From Bacteroidaceae bacterium (GTDB taxonomy: Bacteria; Bacteroidota; Bacteroidia; Bacteroidales; Bacteroidaceae): a stretch of 15,060 bases of DNA. Positions within the stretch are counted from its first letter, which is position 1. Every line of letters begins with the position of its first letter. The notes under the pieces are model-generated. The model ran no database searches. It had not been told where the DNA came from and saw only the letters and a program-made list of their open reading frames with translations. The translations under genes were made by a program, and so were the position numbers. The stretch spans positions 1 through 15,060 of the forward strand of contig JAFZKR010000117.1 of the NCBI GenBank assembly GCA_017551845.1, read 5' to 3'. Positions 5,001 to 12,800 of this stretch are shown here, one piece after another.

Positions 5001-7340
5001 ATGAAAAAAACCTTATTGATTATTTCGGCTGCCGTTATGTCCATAGCAGCATACGCCCAGCCAAAACTCAGGGCCGACAACATTGACGAGGTCCTGAAGG
5101 CAATGACACTAGAAGAGAAAGCCACTCTTATAGCAGGTGGCGGTTGGGGAAGCATGACCGCAGGTTCCATGACTGCGTCGGACATAGCCAATGTCCCCGG
5201 AGCCGCAGGTTCCACACAGCCCATCCCGCGTCTCGGGATTCCCAAGACAATACTGGCCGACGGTCCTGCCGGACTGCGTATTTCACCCACCCGTCAGGGT
5301 GACAGCCAGACCTACTACTGCACAGGATTCCCTGTAGGCACAGTGCTGGCCTGCACCTGGAACACCGAGCTTGTGGAACAGCTTACCACAGCCATGGGCC
5401 AAGAGGTTCATGAGTACGGAGTGGATGTGCTCCTCGCTCCCGGAATGAACCTGCACCGCAACCCGCTCTGCGGCCGTAACTTCGAGTATTTCAGCGAGGA
5501 TCCGCTGCTGAGCGGTAAGATTTCAGCCGCTTACGTCAAGGGTATCCAGAAGAATGACGTGGGTGTCTCCGTCAAGCACTTCGCCGGCAATGACCAGGAG
5601 ATAAACCGCAACGAGAACGATGCACGCATCAACCCGCGCGCCCTGCGTGAGCTCTATCTCAAGAACTTCGAGATCACCATCCGCGAGGCCAAGCCCTGGA
5701 CTATCATGTCATCGTACAACAAGATCAACGGCTCATATACCCAGCAGAGCCATGACCTGCTCACAGGCTTCCTGCGTGATGAATGGGGCTTCGACGGCAT
5801 AGTCATGACAGACTGGGGCAACAAGGCCGGTACCGTCAACGCCGTCCATGCAGGCAATGACCTCATGGAGCCGGGTGACCGTTCAGAGTCACAGAGAGTC
5901 ATCGAGGCCGTGAACAACGGTTCGCTTGACATTGCCGACCTGGACCGCAACGTCCGCCGTCTCTTGGAGTATATCGTCAAGACTCCGAACTTCAAGGGTT
6001 ACAAGTTCTCCAACAAGCCTGATCTGGACGGTCACGCCAAGCTGGTCCGCTCAGCCGCTGCCGAGGGTATGGTACTCCTCAAGAACAACGGCAACCTGCC
6101 TATGGAAGCCAAGGGTAATATTGCACTCTTCGGTCTGAGCGCCTACAAGTCGATTGCAGGCGGAACCGGCTCGGGTAACGTGAACAAGCCCTATATCCGC
6201 AACATCAGCGAGGGCCTTGAAGGTGCAGGGTTCACACTTGATGCCCGTCTGGCTGATTTCTACGCAAAGCACCGTGACTATGTGGCCAGCCAGAGCGCTC
6301 TCGGTATGGGAGGCGGCGGCCGCAACGTCATGCTCGGTGAGGCTGTCCTTCCTGAGGTAGCCATCAACCAGGCGGCCGTGCAGGCATGTGCACAGCGTAA
6401 TGATGCAGCCGTTATCGTAATAGGCCGTAATGCCGGTGAGGGTGACGATCGCCGCATGGTGGACGACTTCGAGCTTACCGACATAGAGCGCGCCCTCATC
6501 CATAACGTCTGCAACGAATTCCACAAGGTGGGCAAGAAAGTAACAGTAGTGATGAACATAGGCGGTGTGATAGAAACCTCATCCTGGAAGGGTCAGCCAG
6601 ATGCTATCCTTCTTGCATGGACTCCCGGACAGGAGGTGGGTAACTCGGTGGCCGATGTGCTTACCGGCAAGTCCAATCCTTCAGGCAAGCTCTCCATGAC
6701 ATTCCCGCTGTCTTATCTTGACATCCCGTCATCGGCCAACTTCCCCTACAACGGCCAGACTCAGCAACAGCAGCAGGGACGCGGCGGTTTCGGCGGCAAC
6801 GCCAATGCCGGCCGTAAGGACATCGACTACACCAACTATGCTGAGGGTATCTGGGTGGGTTACCGTTACTTCAACACCGCCGGTGTGGAGGTCTCCTACC
6901 CCTTCGGATACGGACTGAGCTACACCACATTCGCTTACAGCAAGCCCGTGGTCAAGGCCAAGAACGGAGGTTTCGAGGCTTCAATCACTGTAAAGAATAC
7001 CGGCAAGGTGGCCGGCAAGGAAGCTGTCGAGATTTACGTATCAGCTCCTGACGGCGGACTGGTCAAGCCCGAATCCGAACTCAAAGCATTCGGAAAGACC
7101 CGCATGTTACAGCCGGGCGAGAGCCAGACTCTCACCTTCACGGTCGATGCCTACACTCTGGCCAGCTTCAACGACCAGACCTCGGAATGGCAGACTGCCG
7201 CCGGCAACTACACCGTCAAGTTCGGAGCCAGCGCCACTGACATCCGCGCCACAGCCCAGTTCAAGGGCAAGGCAGCCAAGTGGGCCGTCAAGCCTCTCCT
7301 GCTCCCCCAGCAGACCGTGGCCGAGCTCAGTGTGAAATAA
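5001..7340 (+). CDS. Secreted glycoside hydrolase family 3 beta-glucosidase-type enzyme
   Basis: Predicted to release terminal beta-linked sugars (glucose or xylose) from oligosaccharides, after export to the periplasm. The 779-residue protein starts with a signal peptide (MKKTLLIISAAVMSIAAYA, then QPK). The GH3 N-terminal barrel carries KHFAGNDQE at 192-200 and the nucleophile motif GIVMTDWG, with Asp271 as the likely nucleophile. The C-terminal alpha/beta domain begins near EGMVLLKNNGNLP (355-367) and contains GRNAGEGDDR, with Glu480 the likely acid/base. A fibronectin type III-like domain follows FGYGLSYTTF near 635-644. A Gln/Gly-rich low-complexity loop occupies about 585-607. Length and domain order are normal for the family. 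Codon choice leans strongly to AAG, GAG and C-ending codons, suggesting high expression. Substrate cannot be told from sequence. The ATG at 5001 is preferred because it opens the signal peptide and lies downstream of the -7 box. Confidence 0.93.
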   Translation: MKKTLLIISAAVMSIAAYAQPKLRADNIDEVLKAMTLEEKATLIAGGGWGSMTAGSMTASDIANVPGAAGSTQPIPRLGIPKTILADGPAGLRISPTRQGDSQTYYCTGFPVGTVLACTWNTELVEQLTTAMGQEVHEYGVDVLLAPGMNLHRNPLCGRNFEYFSEDPLLSGKISAAYVKGIQKNDVGVSVKHFAGNDQEINRNENDARINPRALRELYLKNFEITIREAKPWTIMSSYNKINGSYTQQSHDLLTGFLRDEWGFDGIVMTDWGNKAGTVNAVHAGNDLMEPGDRSESQRVIEAVNNGSLDIADLDRNVRRLLEYIVKTPNFKGYKFSNKPDLDGHAKLVRSAAAEGMVLLKNNGNLPMEAKGNIALFGLSAYKSIAGGTGSGNVNKPYIRNISEGLEGAGFTLDARLADFYAKHRDYVASQSALGMGGGGRNVMLGEAVLPEVAINQAAVQACAQRNDAAVIVIGRNAGEGDDRRMVDDFELTDIERALIHNVCNEFHKVGKKVTVVMNIGGVIETSSWKGQPDAILLAWTPGQEVGNSVADVLTGKSNPSGKLSMTFPLSYLDIPSSANFPYNGQTQQQQQGRGGFGGNANAGRKDIDYTNYAEGIWVGYRYFNTAGVEVSYPFGYGLSYTTFAYSKPVVKAKNGGFEASITVKNTGKVAGKEAVEIYVSAPDGGLVKPESELKAFGKTRMLQPGESQTLTFTVDAYTLASFNDQTSEWQTAAGNYTVKFGASATDIRATAQFKGKAAKWAVKPLLLPQQTVAELSVK

Positions 7341-7366
7341 GCGCTGTGACAACGCGCCTGTAATCC

Positions 7367-7409
7367 GGACGCTGTGCATCACCCTCTGGTGCACAGCGTC
7401 CCCGTTTTT
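7367..7409 (+). terminator. Intrinsic terminator after the GH3 gene
   Basis: GGACGCTGTGCA (7367-7378) pairs perfectly with TGCACAGCGTCC (7390-7401) around an 11-nt loop and is followed by CCG and five T residues. It lies 26 bp past the GH3 stop codon and separates that gene from the aromatic operon. Confidence 0.85.
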
Positions 7410-7467
7410 GTATAATATATAATCATATTTTATAGTAGTACAGGCAGTAAGAATCGCGAAAAAAGGA

Positions 7468-7476
7468 TAATTTTGC
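7468..7476 (+). promoter_or_regulatory. -7 box of the aromatic amino acid operon promoter
   Basis: TAATTTTGC is an exact TAnnTTTGC match 50 bp upstream of the pheA ATG. Transcription would begin near 7483, after the in-frame ATG at 7479, which rules that upstream start out. A clear TTG at -33 was not found. The short leader contains CCCG-AAAA-CGGG (7485-7496), a weak hairpin with no obvious attenuator. Confidence 0.6.
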
Positions 7477-7526
7477 GGATGAAACCCGAAAACGGGCTAT
7501 GTAACTACCTTGAAATCGGTTTAAAC

Positions 7527-8606
7527 ATGAACGACTTAGATCAGGCAAGAGAGAGAATAAGTGCAATTGACACTGAGATGGCGAGACTGTTCACCGAAAG
7601 GATGGCACAGGCTGAAATCATTGCCCAATACAAAAAGAAGAACGGACTTCAGGTCCATGATGAGGCTACCGAATCGGACATAATCGAAAGAAAACGGCTG
7701 CTTGTGGATGACCTTGCAATTCAGGATTACTACATACCCTTTATAAAGAAGGTGATGGACCTCTCCAAGGACTATCAGAACAGGTTGCTTCAGGGCATGA
7801 AGATAGCGTATAACGGTGTACCGGGCGCATTCGCCTACATTGCGGCCAGAAAAGCCTATCCTACCGCCGAACTGATTTCCTATCCCGATTTCGAGAGTGC
7901 CTACCTCGCCTGTGAGGACGGGCTTGTGGATGCAGTCATTCTGCCGGTGGAGAACAGCTTTGCAGGCGACATAGACAATGTGATGGACCTGGCTTTCTCC
8001 GGCAGCCTGTACATAAACATGATGACTGACCTGAGTGTCACCCAGAACCTGCTTGGTCTGAAGGGGGCAAGCAGGAAAGACATCAAGCTGGTGGCAAGCC
8101 ATCCCAACGCCCTTGCCCAATGCTCAAAATATATTCAGGAGAACGGATTTGAACAAAAACAGACCGCCAATACCGCTGTAGCAGCCAAGTTCGTGGCCGA
8201 AAACCGCGACGTGAGCATAGGTGCCATAGCATCCGAGGAGACAGCCAAACTCTACGGACTTGACATTCTGGAAAAGCATATCAACTCCACAGAAAACAAT
8301 ACCACACGGTTCGCCACCTTCTCAAGGACGAGAAACGACTCCATACGCAAGGGACGCAAGTATGAGCATTTTGTGCTCATGTTCACCGTACCGAACGAGG
8401 CCGGTGCTCTGGCCAAGACACTTAACATAATAGGTTCACACGGATTCAACATGAGCAACCTCCACAGCCGCCCCATGAAAGGACTGCTCTGGAACTACTA
8501 TTTCTACATAGAACTGGAGGGCAATATCAAGTCCGAGGACGGCGATGACCTGCTGCGCCAGTTGGGCACTGTCTGTGACAAGCTCAAGCTGCTCGGCACA
8601 TACTGA
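7527..8606 (+). CDS. pheA: Bifunctional chorismate mutase / prephenate dehydratase (P-protein)
   Basis: Converts chorismate to prephenate and prephenate to phenylpyruvate, the phenylalanine branch; cytosolic. From the ATG at 7527 it has 359 residues. Residues 1-88 form an AroQ-type chorismate mutase (ARERISAID, RMAQAEIIAQYKKKNG, Gln84 near its end). Residues 92-275 are prephenate dehydratase, with IAYNGVPGAFAYIA, LPVENSFAGDIDNV and the catalytic TTRF motif at 259-262. Residues 280-353 are an ACT domain that should bind phenylalanine for feedback inhibition; its ligand motif reads HSRP at 313-316 where the E. coli-type protein has ESRP. Domain order and length match the classical P-protein. 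The start at 7527 is chosen because upstream in-frame starts fall in or before the predicted transcription start and add only non-conserved residues. It is the first gene of the six-gene operon, 24 bp before aroB. Confidence 0.95.
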   Translation: MNDLDQARERISAIDTEMARLFTERMAQAEIIAQYKKKNGLQVHDEATESDIIERKRLLVDDLAIQDYYIPFIKKVMDLSKDYQNRLLQGMKIAYNGVPGAFAYIAARKAYPTAELISYPDFESAYLACEDGLVDAVILPVENSFAGDIDNVMDLAFSGSLYINMMTDLSVTQNLLGLKGASRKDIKLVASHPNALAQCSKYIQENGFEQKQTANTAVAAKFVAENRDVSIGAIASEETAKLYGLDILEKHINSTENNTTRFATFSRTRNDSIRKGRKYEHFVLMFTVPNEAGALAKTLNIIGSHGFNMSNLHSRPMKGLLWNYYFYIELEGNIKSEDGDDLLRQLGTVCDKLKLLGTY

Positions 8607-8630
8607 ACCCGCAAATCGATCCCACGCATT

Positions 8631-9641
8631 ATGGTACAGCATTTCCACTCCGGCACAATTGACTATGACATCGTGATTGAACGCGGTGCCCTAAGGCATA
8701 TAGGTGACCGGATCGACCTGGACCGCAGGATTATGGTGGTTACTGACAGCGGTGTACCGCAGCAGTATGTACAGAGCGTGTTGAGTCAATGTCCTCAAGG
8801 GTCACTCTTCACATTCAAGGCCGGTGAGGCCAGCAAGAACATAAGCACCTTCACTGCAATACTCCAGTCACTGCTTGATAACGGTTTTACCCGCAGTGAT
8901 GCTGTGATTGCCGTGGGCGGAGGCGTGACAGGCGATACTGCCGGATTCGCGGCAGCCTGCTACATGCGAGGCATTGATTTCTACAACATACCCACTACCT
9001 TGCTCTCACAGGTTGATTCATCGGTGGGAGGCAAGACGGCTGTGGATTTTGGAGGCGTGAAGAACCCAATAGGAGCCTTCCACCATCCGCGTGCCGTCAT
9101 CATCGACCCTGATACCCTCCGTACTCTTGACACAAGGCTTATTCATGAAGGTCTTGTTGAAGCCATAAAGATGGCAGCTACCTGTGACAGCACTCTGTTC
9201 ACACTTATCGAATCAGCCGCCGACCTTAACGCCTGCATTGACGAGGTGATTTTCAAGGCCATAGACATAAAACGCCGTATAGTACAGGATGACCCGCAGG
9301 AGAGCGGACTCAGGAGAGTACTCAATTTCGGCCACACAGTGGGTCACGCCATTGAATCGATACGTGAAGGAGAGCTGCTGCATGGTGAGTGCGTGGCCAT
9401 AGGCATGATGTATATGTCAGGAGGTGAGGCCCGTTCCAGGATAGAAAACCTGCTCAAACGCTACGGACTACCCGTAACCGATGACACCGACCCTTCTATC
9501 CTGCTGTCCGGGATACTTCATGACAAGAAAAAGAGCGGCGATACAGTGACAGTGGTATATGTAGATACTATAGGCAATTACAGTTTCCGCAAGGTTTCAA
9601 CCGCAGAACTGGCTGAATGTCTTAAAAACAGAAAATTATGA
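8631..9641 (+). CDS. aroB: 3-dehydroquinate synthase
   Basis: Second shikimate-pathway step: NAD-dependent cyclisation of DAHP to 3-dehydroquinate, metal-requiring and cytosolic. The 336-residue protein shows the nucleotide-binding GGGVTGD at 96-102, the active-site stretch PTTLLSQVDSSVGGKTAV from 121, and metal ligands Glu177 (VEAIKMA), His235 (NFGHTVGHAIE) and His251 (HGECVAIGM). It is slightly shorter than the usual 350-360 residues, with no core motif missing. The ATG at 8631 gives a natural N-terminus. Its stop overlaps the aroC start as ATGA, implying translational coupling. Confidence 0.95.
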   Translation: MVQHFHSGTIDYDIVIERGALRHIGDRIDLDRRIMVVTDSGVPQQYVQSVLSQCPQGSLFTFKAGEASKNISTFTAILQSLLDNGFTRSDAVIAVGGGVTGDTAGFAAACYMRGIDFYNIPTTLLSQVDSSVGGKTAVDFGGVKNPIGAFHHPRAVIIDPDTLRTLDTRLIHEGLVEAIKMAATCDSTLFTLIESAADLNACIDEVIFKAIDIKRRIVQDDPQESGLRRVLNFGHTVGHAIESIREGELLHGECVAIGMMYMSGGEARSRIENLLKRYGLPVTDDTDPSILLSGILHDKKKSGDTVTVVYVDTIGNYSFRKVSTAELAECLKNRKL

Positions 9642-10735
9642 AGAACAGCATAGGAACCCAGGTCATACTGACCATCTTCGGCGAATCACACGGCCCCATG
9701 ATAGGAGCCGTGCTTGACGGACTTGCTCCCGGAATCAGGGTCGATGAGGAGTTCATTACCTCACAGCTTTCCAAACGCAGGCCGCAGGGTGCGACTGACA
9801 CTGCCCGTGTAGAGGAGGACCATTTCACCATAGCAAGCGGAGTGTTCAACGGTTATACCACCGGTGCCCCTTTGTGCATCCTCATTCCCAACGAAAACGT
9901 GCGCAGCGCCGACTATGAAAAGACCGCTATGCTGGCCAGGCCTTCACATGCCGATTATGCCGCACACATCCGTTATCAGGGATTCGAGGACTGGCGCGGA
10001 GGCGGACATTTCAGCGGCCGTATCACCGCAGCCATCGTGGCGGCAGGAGCCGTTGCTCTCCAGGCATTGGAATCCAAGGGAATAAAGATAGCGACGCACA
10101 TACTCCAGTGCGGTACTGTACAGGATGTGGAGTTCACTGATTTCCCCACCCAGCTGGATCTGGTCAACTCACGCGCATTCCCGGTAATAGACAATGTGGA
10201 GCAGGCCATGACCGATGTCATTCTGAATGCCCGCTCCAACAATGACTCCGTGGGAGGCAAGGTGCAGACCGCCATAACAGGCATCATGCCGGGAATAGGC
10301 GAGCCCTGGTTCGATTCACTTGAAGGAGTGATATCCAAGGCCATGTTCGCCATTGGCGGCGTGAAAGGGATTGAGTTCGGACGCGGATTCGGATTTGCAT
10401 CGTCCTACGGTTCTCAGGCCAATGATCAGTTATTCAATGACAAAGGAAGCGTCAAGACTGTCACCAACAACAACGGCGGCATAAACGGAGGACTCTCCAA
10501 CGGGATGCCCATACTTTTCAATCTGGCAGTCAAGCCCACTCCCTCCATAGCCAAGGAACAGCGCACCGTGAATCTTGAGACAGGTCAGGATGCTGTTCTG
10601 GAGCTTCACGGCCGTCATGACCCAGCCATAATAAGGCGTATATGCATAGTCGTGACAAGTCTTACGGCAATAGTCATGTGTGACATGCTGTCCCTGCGAT
10701 TCGGAAATGACTGGCTATCCCCGCAACACAAATGA
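9638..10735 (+). CDS. aroC: Chorismate synthase
   Basis: Last step of the common aromatic pathway: anti-elimination of phosphate from EPSP to give chorismate, requiring reduced FMN. The 365-residue protein has GESHG at 15-19 (catalytic His18), RRPQGATDTARVEEDHFTIASG at about 47-68, RPSHADY at 101-107 (His104), the flavin-site segment DWRGGGHFSGR at 118-128, GGINGGLSNGMPI near 280-292 and GRHDP at 325-329. The DWRGGGHFSGR form differs from the RGGGRSSAR form of E. coli but is seen in Bacteroidetes and Clostridia enzymes. It overlaps aroB by 4 bp and aroA by 4 bp (both ATGA), so all three are probably translated as a coupled set. Confidence 0.96.
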   Translation: MKNSIGTQVILTIFGESHGPMIGAVLDGLAPGIRVDEEFITSQLSKRRPQGATDTARVEEDHFTIASGVFNGYTTGAPLCILIPNENVRSADYEKTAMLARPSHADYAAHIRYQGFEDWRGGGHFSGRITAAIVAAGAVALQALESKGIKIATHILQCGTVQDVEFTDFPTQLDLVNSRAFPVIDNVEQAMTDVILNARSNNDSVGGKVQTAITGIMPGIGEPWFDSLEGVISKAMFAIGGVKGIEFGRGFGFASSYGSQANDQLFNDKGSVKTVTNNNGGINGGLSNGMPILFNLAVKPTPSIAKEQRTVNLETGQDAVLELHGRHDPAIIRRICIVVTSLTAIVMCDMLSLRFGNDWLSPQHK

Positions 10736-11946
10736 AAAGGTTCATCCACAAAGGGACTGCCTCCGGCACAGTGACCGCCCCACCCTCCAAGAGCTACGCG
10801 CACAGGCTCATACTGGCCGCCGCACTCTCCGGAGAGCGGTGTACCGTAAGCCATGTTGAGCTCTCTGAGGATATAAAAGCCACTCTTCAATGTGTCAAAG
10901 CGTTAGGGCACAATTTCACCATAGAGGACGGAAGCGTCACTTTCGGGCCACACTCAGCCACTGATGACTGTTCCGGAATCATAGTGATGCCCTGTAATGA
11001 AAGCGGGACCACACTACGGTTCATGATTCCCGTGGCTCTTGCCATAGGAGGCAGTTACAGGTTCACAGGGACCTCTAAACTGTTAAGCAGGGGAATAAGC
11101 ATCTATGAGGAGATCTTCCGGCAGCAGGGCATAAACTGCATTAGGAACCTTGATTCAATCGAAATAAGCGGCAGGCTGAAACCCTCCTCATTCACTGTGG
11201 ATGCCTCCATAAGTAGCCAGTTCATATCAGGCCTGCTCTACGCATTGCCTCTTGCCGGCGGTGAGAGCTGCATCCGTCTCCAAGGACGTATTGAGAGCCG
11301 TATGTACATAGATATGACGCTCAGCATACTCTCAATCTACGGAATTCACTGCAATACACTTGCTGACGGCAGCATCATCATACCAGGAAACCAAAGCTAC
11401 AGGGCCACTGACGCCCGGGTGGAGGGCGACTGGTCAAATGCCGCATTTTTCAGTGCATTGAACCTTATGGGAGGCAGTGTAACCGTTGAAGGCCTCAGGC
11501 AGGATTCACTTCAGGGCGACCGCCTCTACAGGGAGTATTTCAGTGCCTTAAGCAGCGGCACGCCTCATATCGACATATCCAATCAGATTGACCTTGGACC
11601 AATACTGTTCGCTATGGCGGCATATCTGAACGGAGCCGTGATAACCGGCATACGCAGGCTCAGGATCAAAGAGAGTAACCGTGTAAGCGAGATGCTTGAG
11701 GAACTGTCCCGTTTCGGAGCCGGGTTCACAGTTAGCGAAAACAGTGTTGAAATAAGAAAAACCTCCCTCCATAAACCGTCAGCCACGCTGAATGGCCACA
11801 ACGACCACAGGATTGTTATGGCACTGAGCATATTGCTGACCGCCTTCGGAGGCGAGATAGAGGGTACTGAGGCAGTAAGCAAGAGTTTCCCCTCTTTCTT
11901 TGAAGTACTCAAAAGTACAGGAATAGTAATAACAGATTATGTTTGA
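10732..11946 (+). CDS. aroA: 3-phosphoshikimate 1-carboxyvinyltransferase (EPSP synthase)
   Basis: Joins shikimate 3-phosphate and phosphoenolpyruvate to make EPSP; cytosolic. The 404-residue protein shows PPSKSYAHR at 17-25, the PEP-site loop CNESGTTLRF at 88-97, SSQFISGLL at 161-169, Asp287 in DLGP, RIKESNR at 311-317 (Glu314), and the C-terminal GHNDHRIVMA at 355-364 followed by SFPSFF. The PEP loop differs from the E. coli-type GNAGTAMRP, and RIKESNR replaces the usual RxKESDR, so this is a divergent subclass. It is shorter than the 427-450 residues common in the family, with no motif absent. The start overlaps the aroC stop (ATGA) and the end overlaps tyrA by 8 bp. Confidence 0.95.
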   Translation: MKRFIHKGTASGTVTAPPSKSYAHRLILAAALSGERCTVSHVELSEDIKATLQCVKALGHNFTIEDGSVTFGPHSATDDCSGIIVMPCNESGTTLRFMIPVALAIGGSYRFTGTSKLLSRGISIYEEIFRQQGINCIRNLDSIEISGRLKPSSFTVDASISSQFISGLLYALPLAGGESCIRLQGRIESRMYIDMTLSILSIYGIHCNTLADGSIIIPGNQSYRATDARVEGDWSNAAFFSALNLMGGSVTVEGLRQDSLQGDRLYREYFSALSSGTPHIDISNQIDLGPILFAMAAYLNGAVITGIRRLRIKESNRVSEMLEELSRFGAGFTVSENSVEIRKTSLHKPSATLNGHNDHRIVMALSILLTAFGGEIEGTEAVSKSFPSFFEVLKSTGIVITDYV

Positions 11947-12793
11947 CAGAAAAGAAAAGATACTGATTGTAGGTCTGGGACTCATAGGCGGCAGCTACGC
12001 GCAGGGATTCCGTCGGGCAGGATACTATGTGGGAGCCGTCACACGCTCACAGGAATCGATTGACTATGCCCTTGAGAACGGACTGATAGACAGCGGGACC
12101 AACCGTCCTGACAGGGAATATATATCACAGTTTGACCTGATCGTCTTCTCTCTCTATCCCAAGACACTCCTATCCTGGATTGAGGAGAACCAATCCATGA
12201 TCAGACCCGGAGCCCTGCTGACCGATGTCACAGGCGTCAAGTGTTCAGTGGTCTATGACATTCAGCGCATGCTCCGTCCTGACATAGAGTTCATAGGGGC
12301 ACACCCTATGGCCGGACGTGAAGTCTATGGCGTGAAGAATGCCGATGCCGATATCTTTGCAGGAGCCAACTACATAGTCACCCCCACTCCCTCCAACACC
12401 GAGGCTGCAATCGAGGCATGCAGTCAGGTGGGACGCATACTCGGATTCAGCCGTATAGTAAGGCTCAGCCCTGAGGAACATGACGAGATGATAGGCTTCC
12501 TTAGCCAACTCACCCACTGTATAGCCATTGCCCTTATGAACAGCCGCGAGACCGAACACATGGCCCAATACACAGGCGACTCATTCCGCGACCTGACACG
12601 CATAGCCCGCATCAACGACAAGATGTGGAGTGAGCTCTTCCTGATGAACAAGAATGCTCTGCTCAAAGAGATGGACCTCTTCATAGAGCAGATTACAAGA
12701 ATACGCGATGCAGTCCAGTCCGATGACCTGCAGCAGCTGCAGGAGATGATGCGCAAATCAACAGAACGCCGTATAAGTTTCGACAAAAAATGA
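11939..12793 (+). CDS. tyrA: Prephenate dehydrogenase
   Basis: Oxidative decarboxylation of prephenate to 4-hydroxyphenylpyruvate, the tyrosine branch, using NAD(P). The 284-residue protein begins with a Rossmann fold (VGLGLIGGSY, glycines at 12-18). It carries the family motif AHPMAG at 121-126 and, in its helical C-terminal half, LTH with His193 and a dimerisation region to residue 284. There is no chorismate mutase domain and no C-terminal ACT domain, so tyrosine feedback through an ACT domain is not expected here. The start lies inside the last codons of aroA and the DAHP synthase gene follows after 7 bp. Together with PheA upstream, the operon carries both enzymes that compete for prephenate. 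Confidence 0.93.
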   Translation: MFDRKEKILIVGLGLIGGSYAQGFRRAGYYVGAVTRSQESIDYALENGLIDSGTNRPDREYISQFDLIVFSLYPKTLLSWIEENQSMIRPGALLTDVTGVKCSVVYDIQRMLRPDIEFIGAHPMAGREVYGVKNADADIFAGANYIVTPTPSNTEAAIEACSQVGRILGFSRIVRLSPEEHDEMIGFLSQLTHCIAIALMNSRETEHMAQYTGDSFRDLTRIARINDKMWSELFLMNKNALLKEMDLFIEQITRIRDAVQSDDLQQLQEMMRKSTERRISFDKK

Positions 12794-12800
12794 GATTATC

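Noticed and set aside
6278..6559. Minus-strand frames inside the GH3 gene, including a 157-codon one at 6051-6524
   Set aside because: They are opposite the conserved GH3 C-terminal domain and reflect the strong codon bias of that gene rather than separate coding.
7485..7496. Leader hairpin CCCG-AAAA-CGGG as a Phe/Tyr attenuator
   Set aside because: The stem is only 4 bp, there is no competing terminator with a T-tract, and no leader peptide rich in Phe or Tyr was found.
7473..7526. Upstream TTG or ATG (7479) starts for PheA
   Set aside because: The TTG is inside the -7 box and the ATG at 7479 precedes the expected transcription start; the added residues are not part of the chorismate mutase domain.
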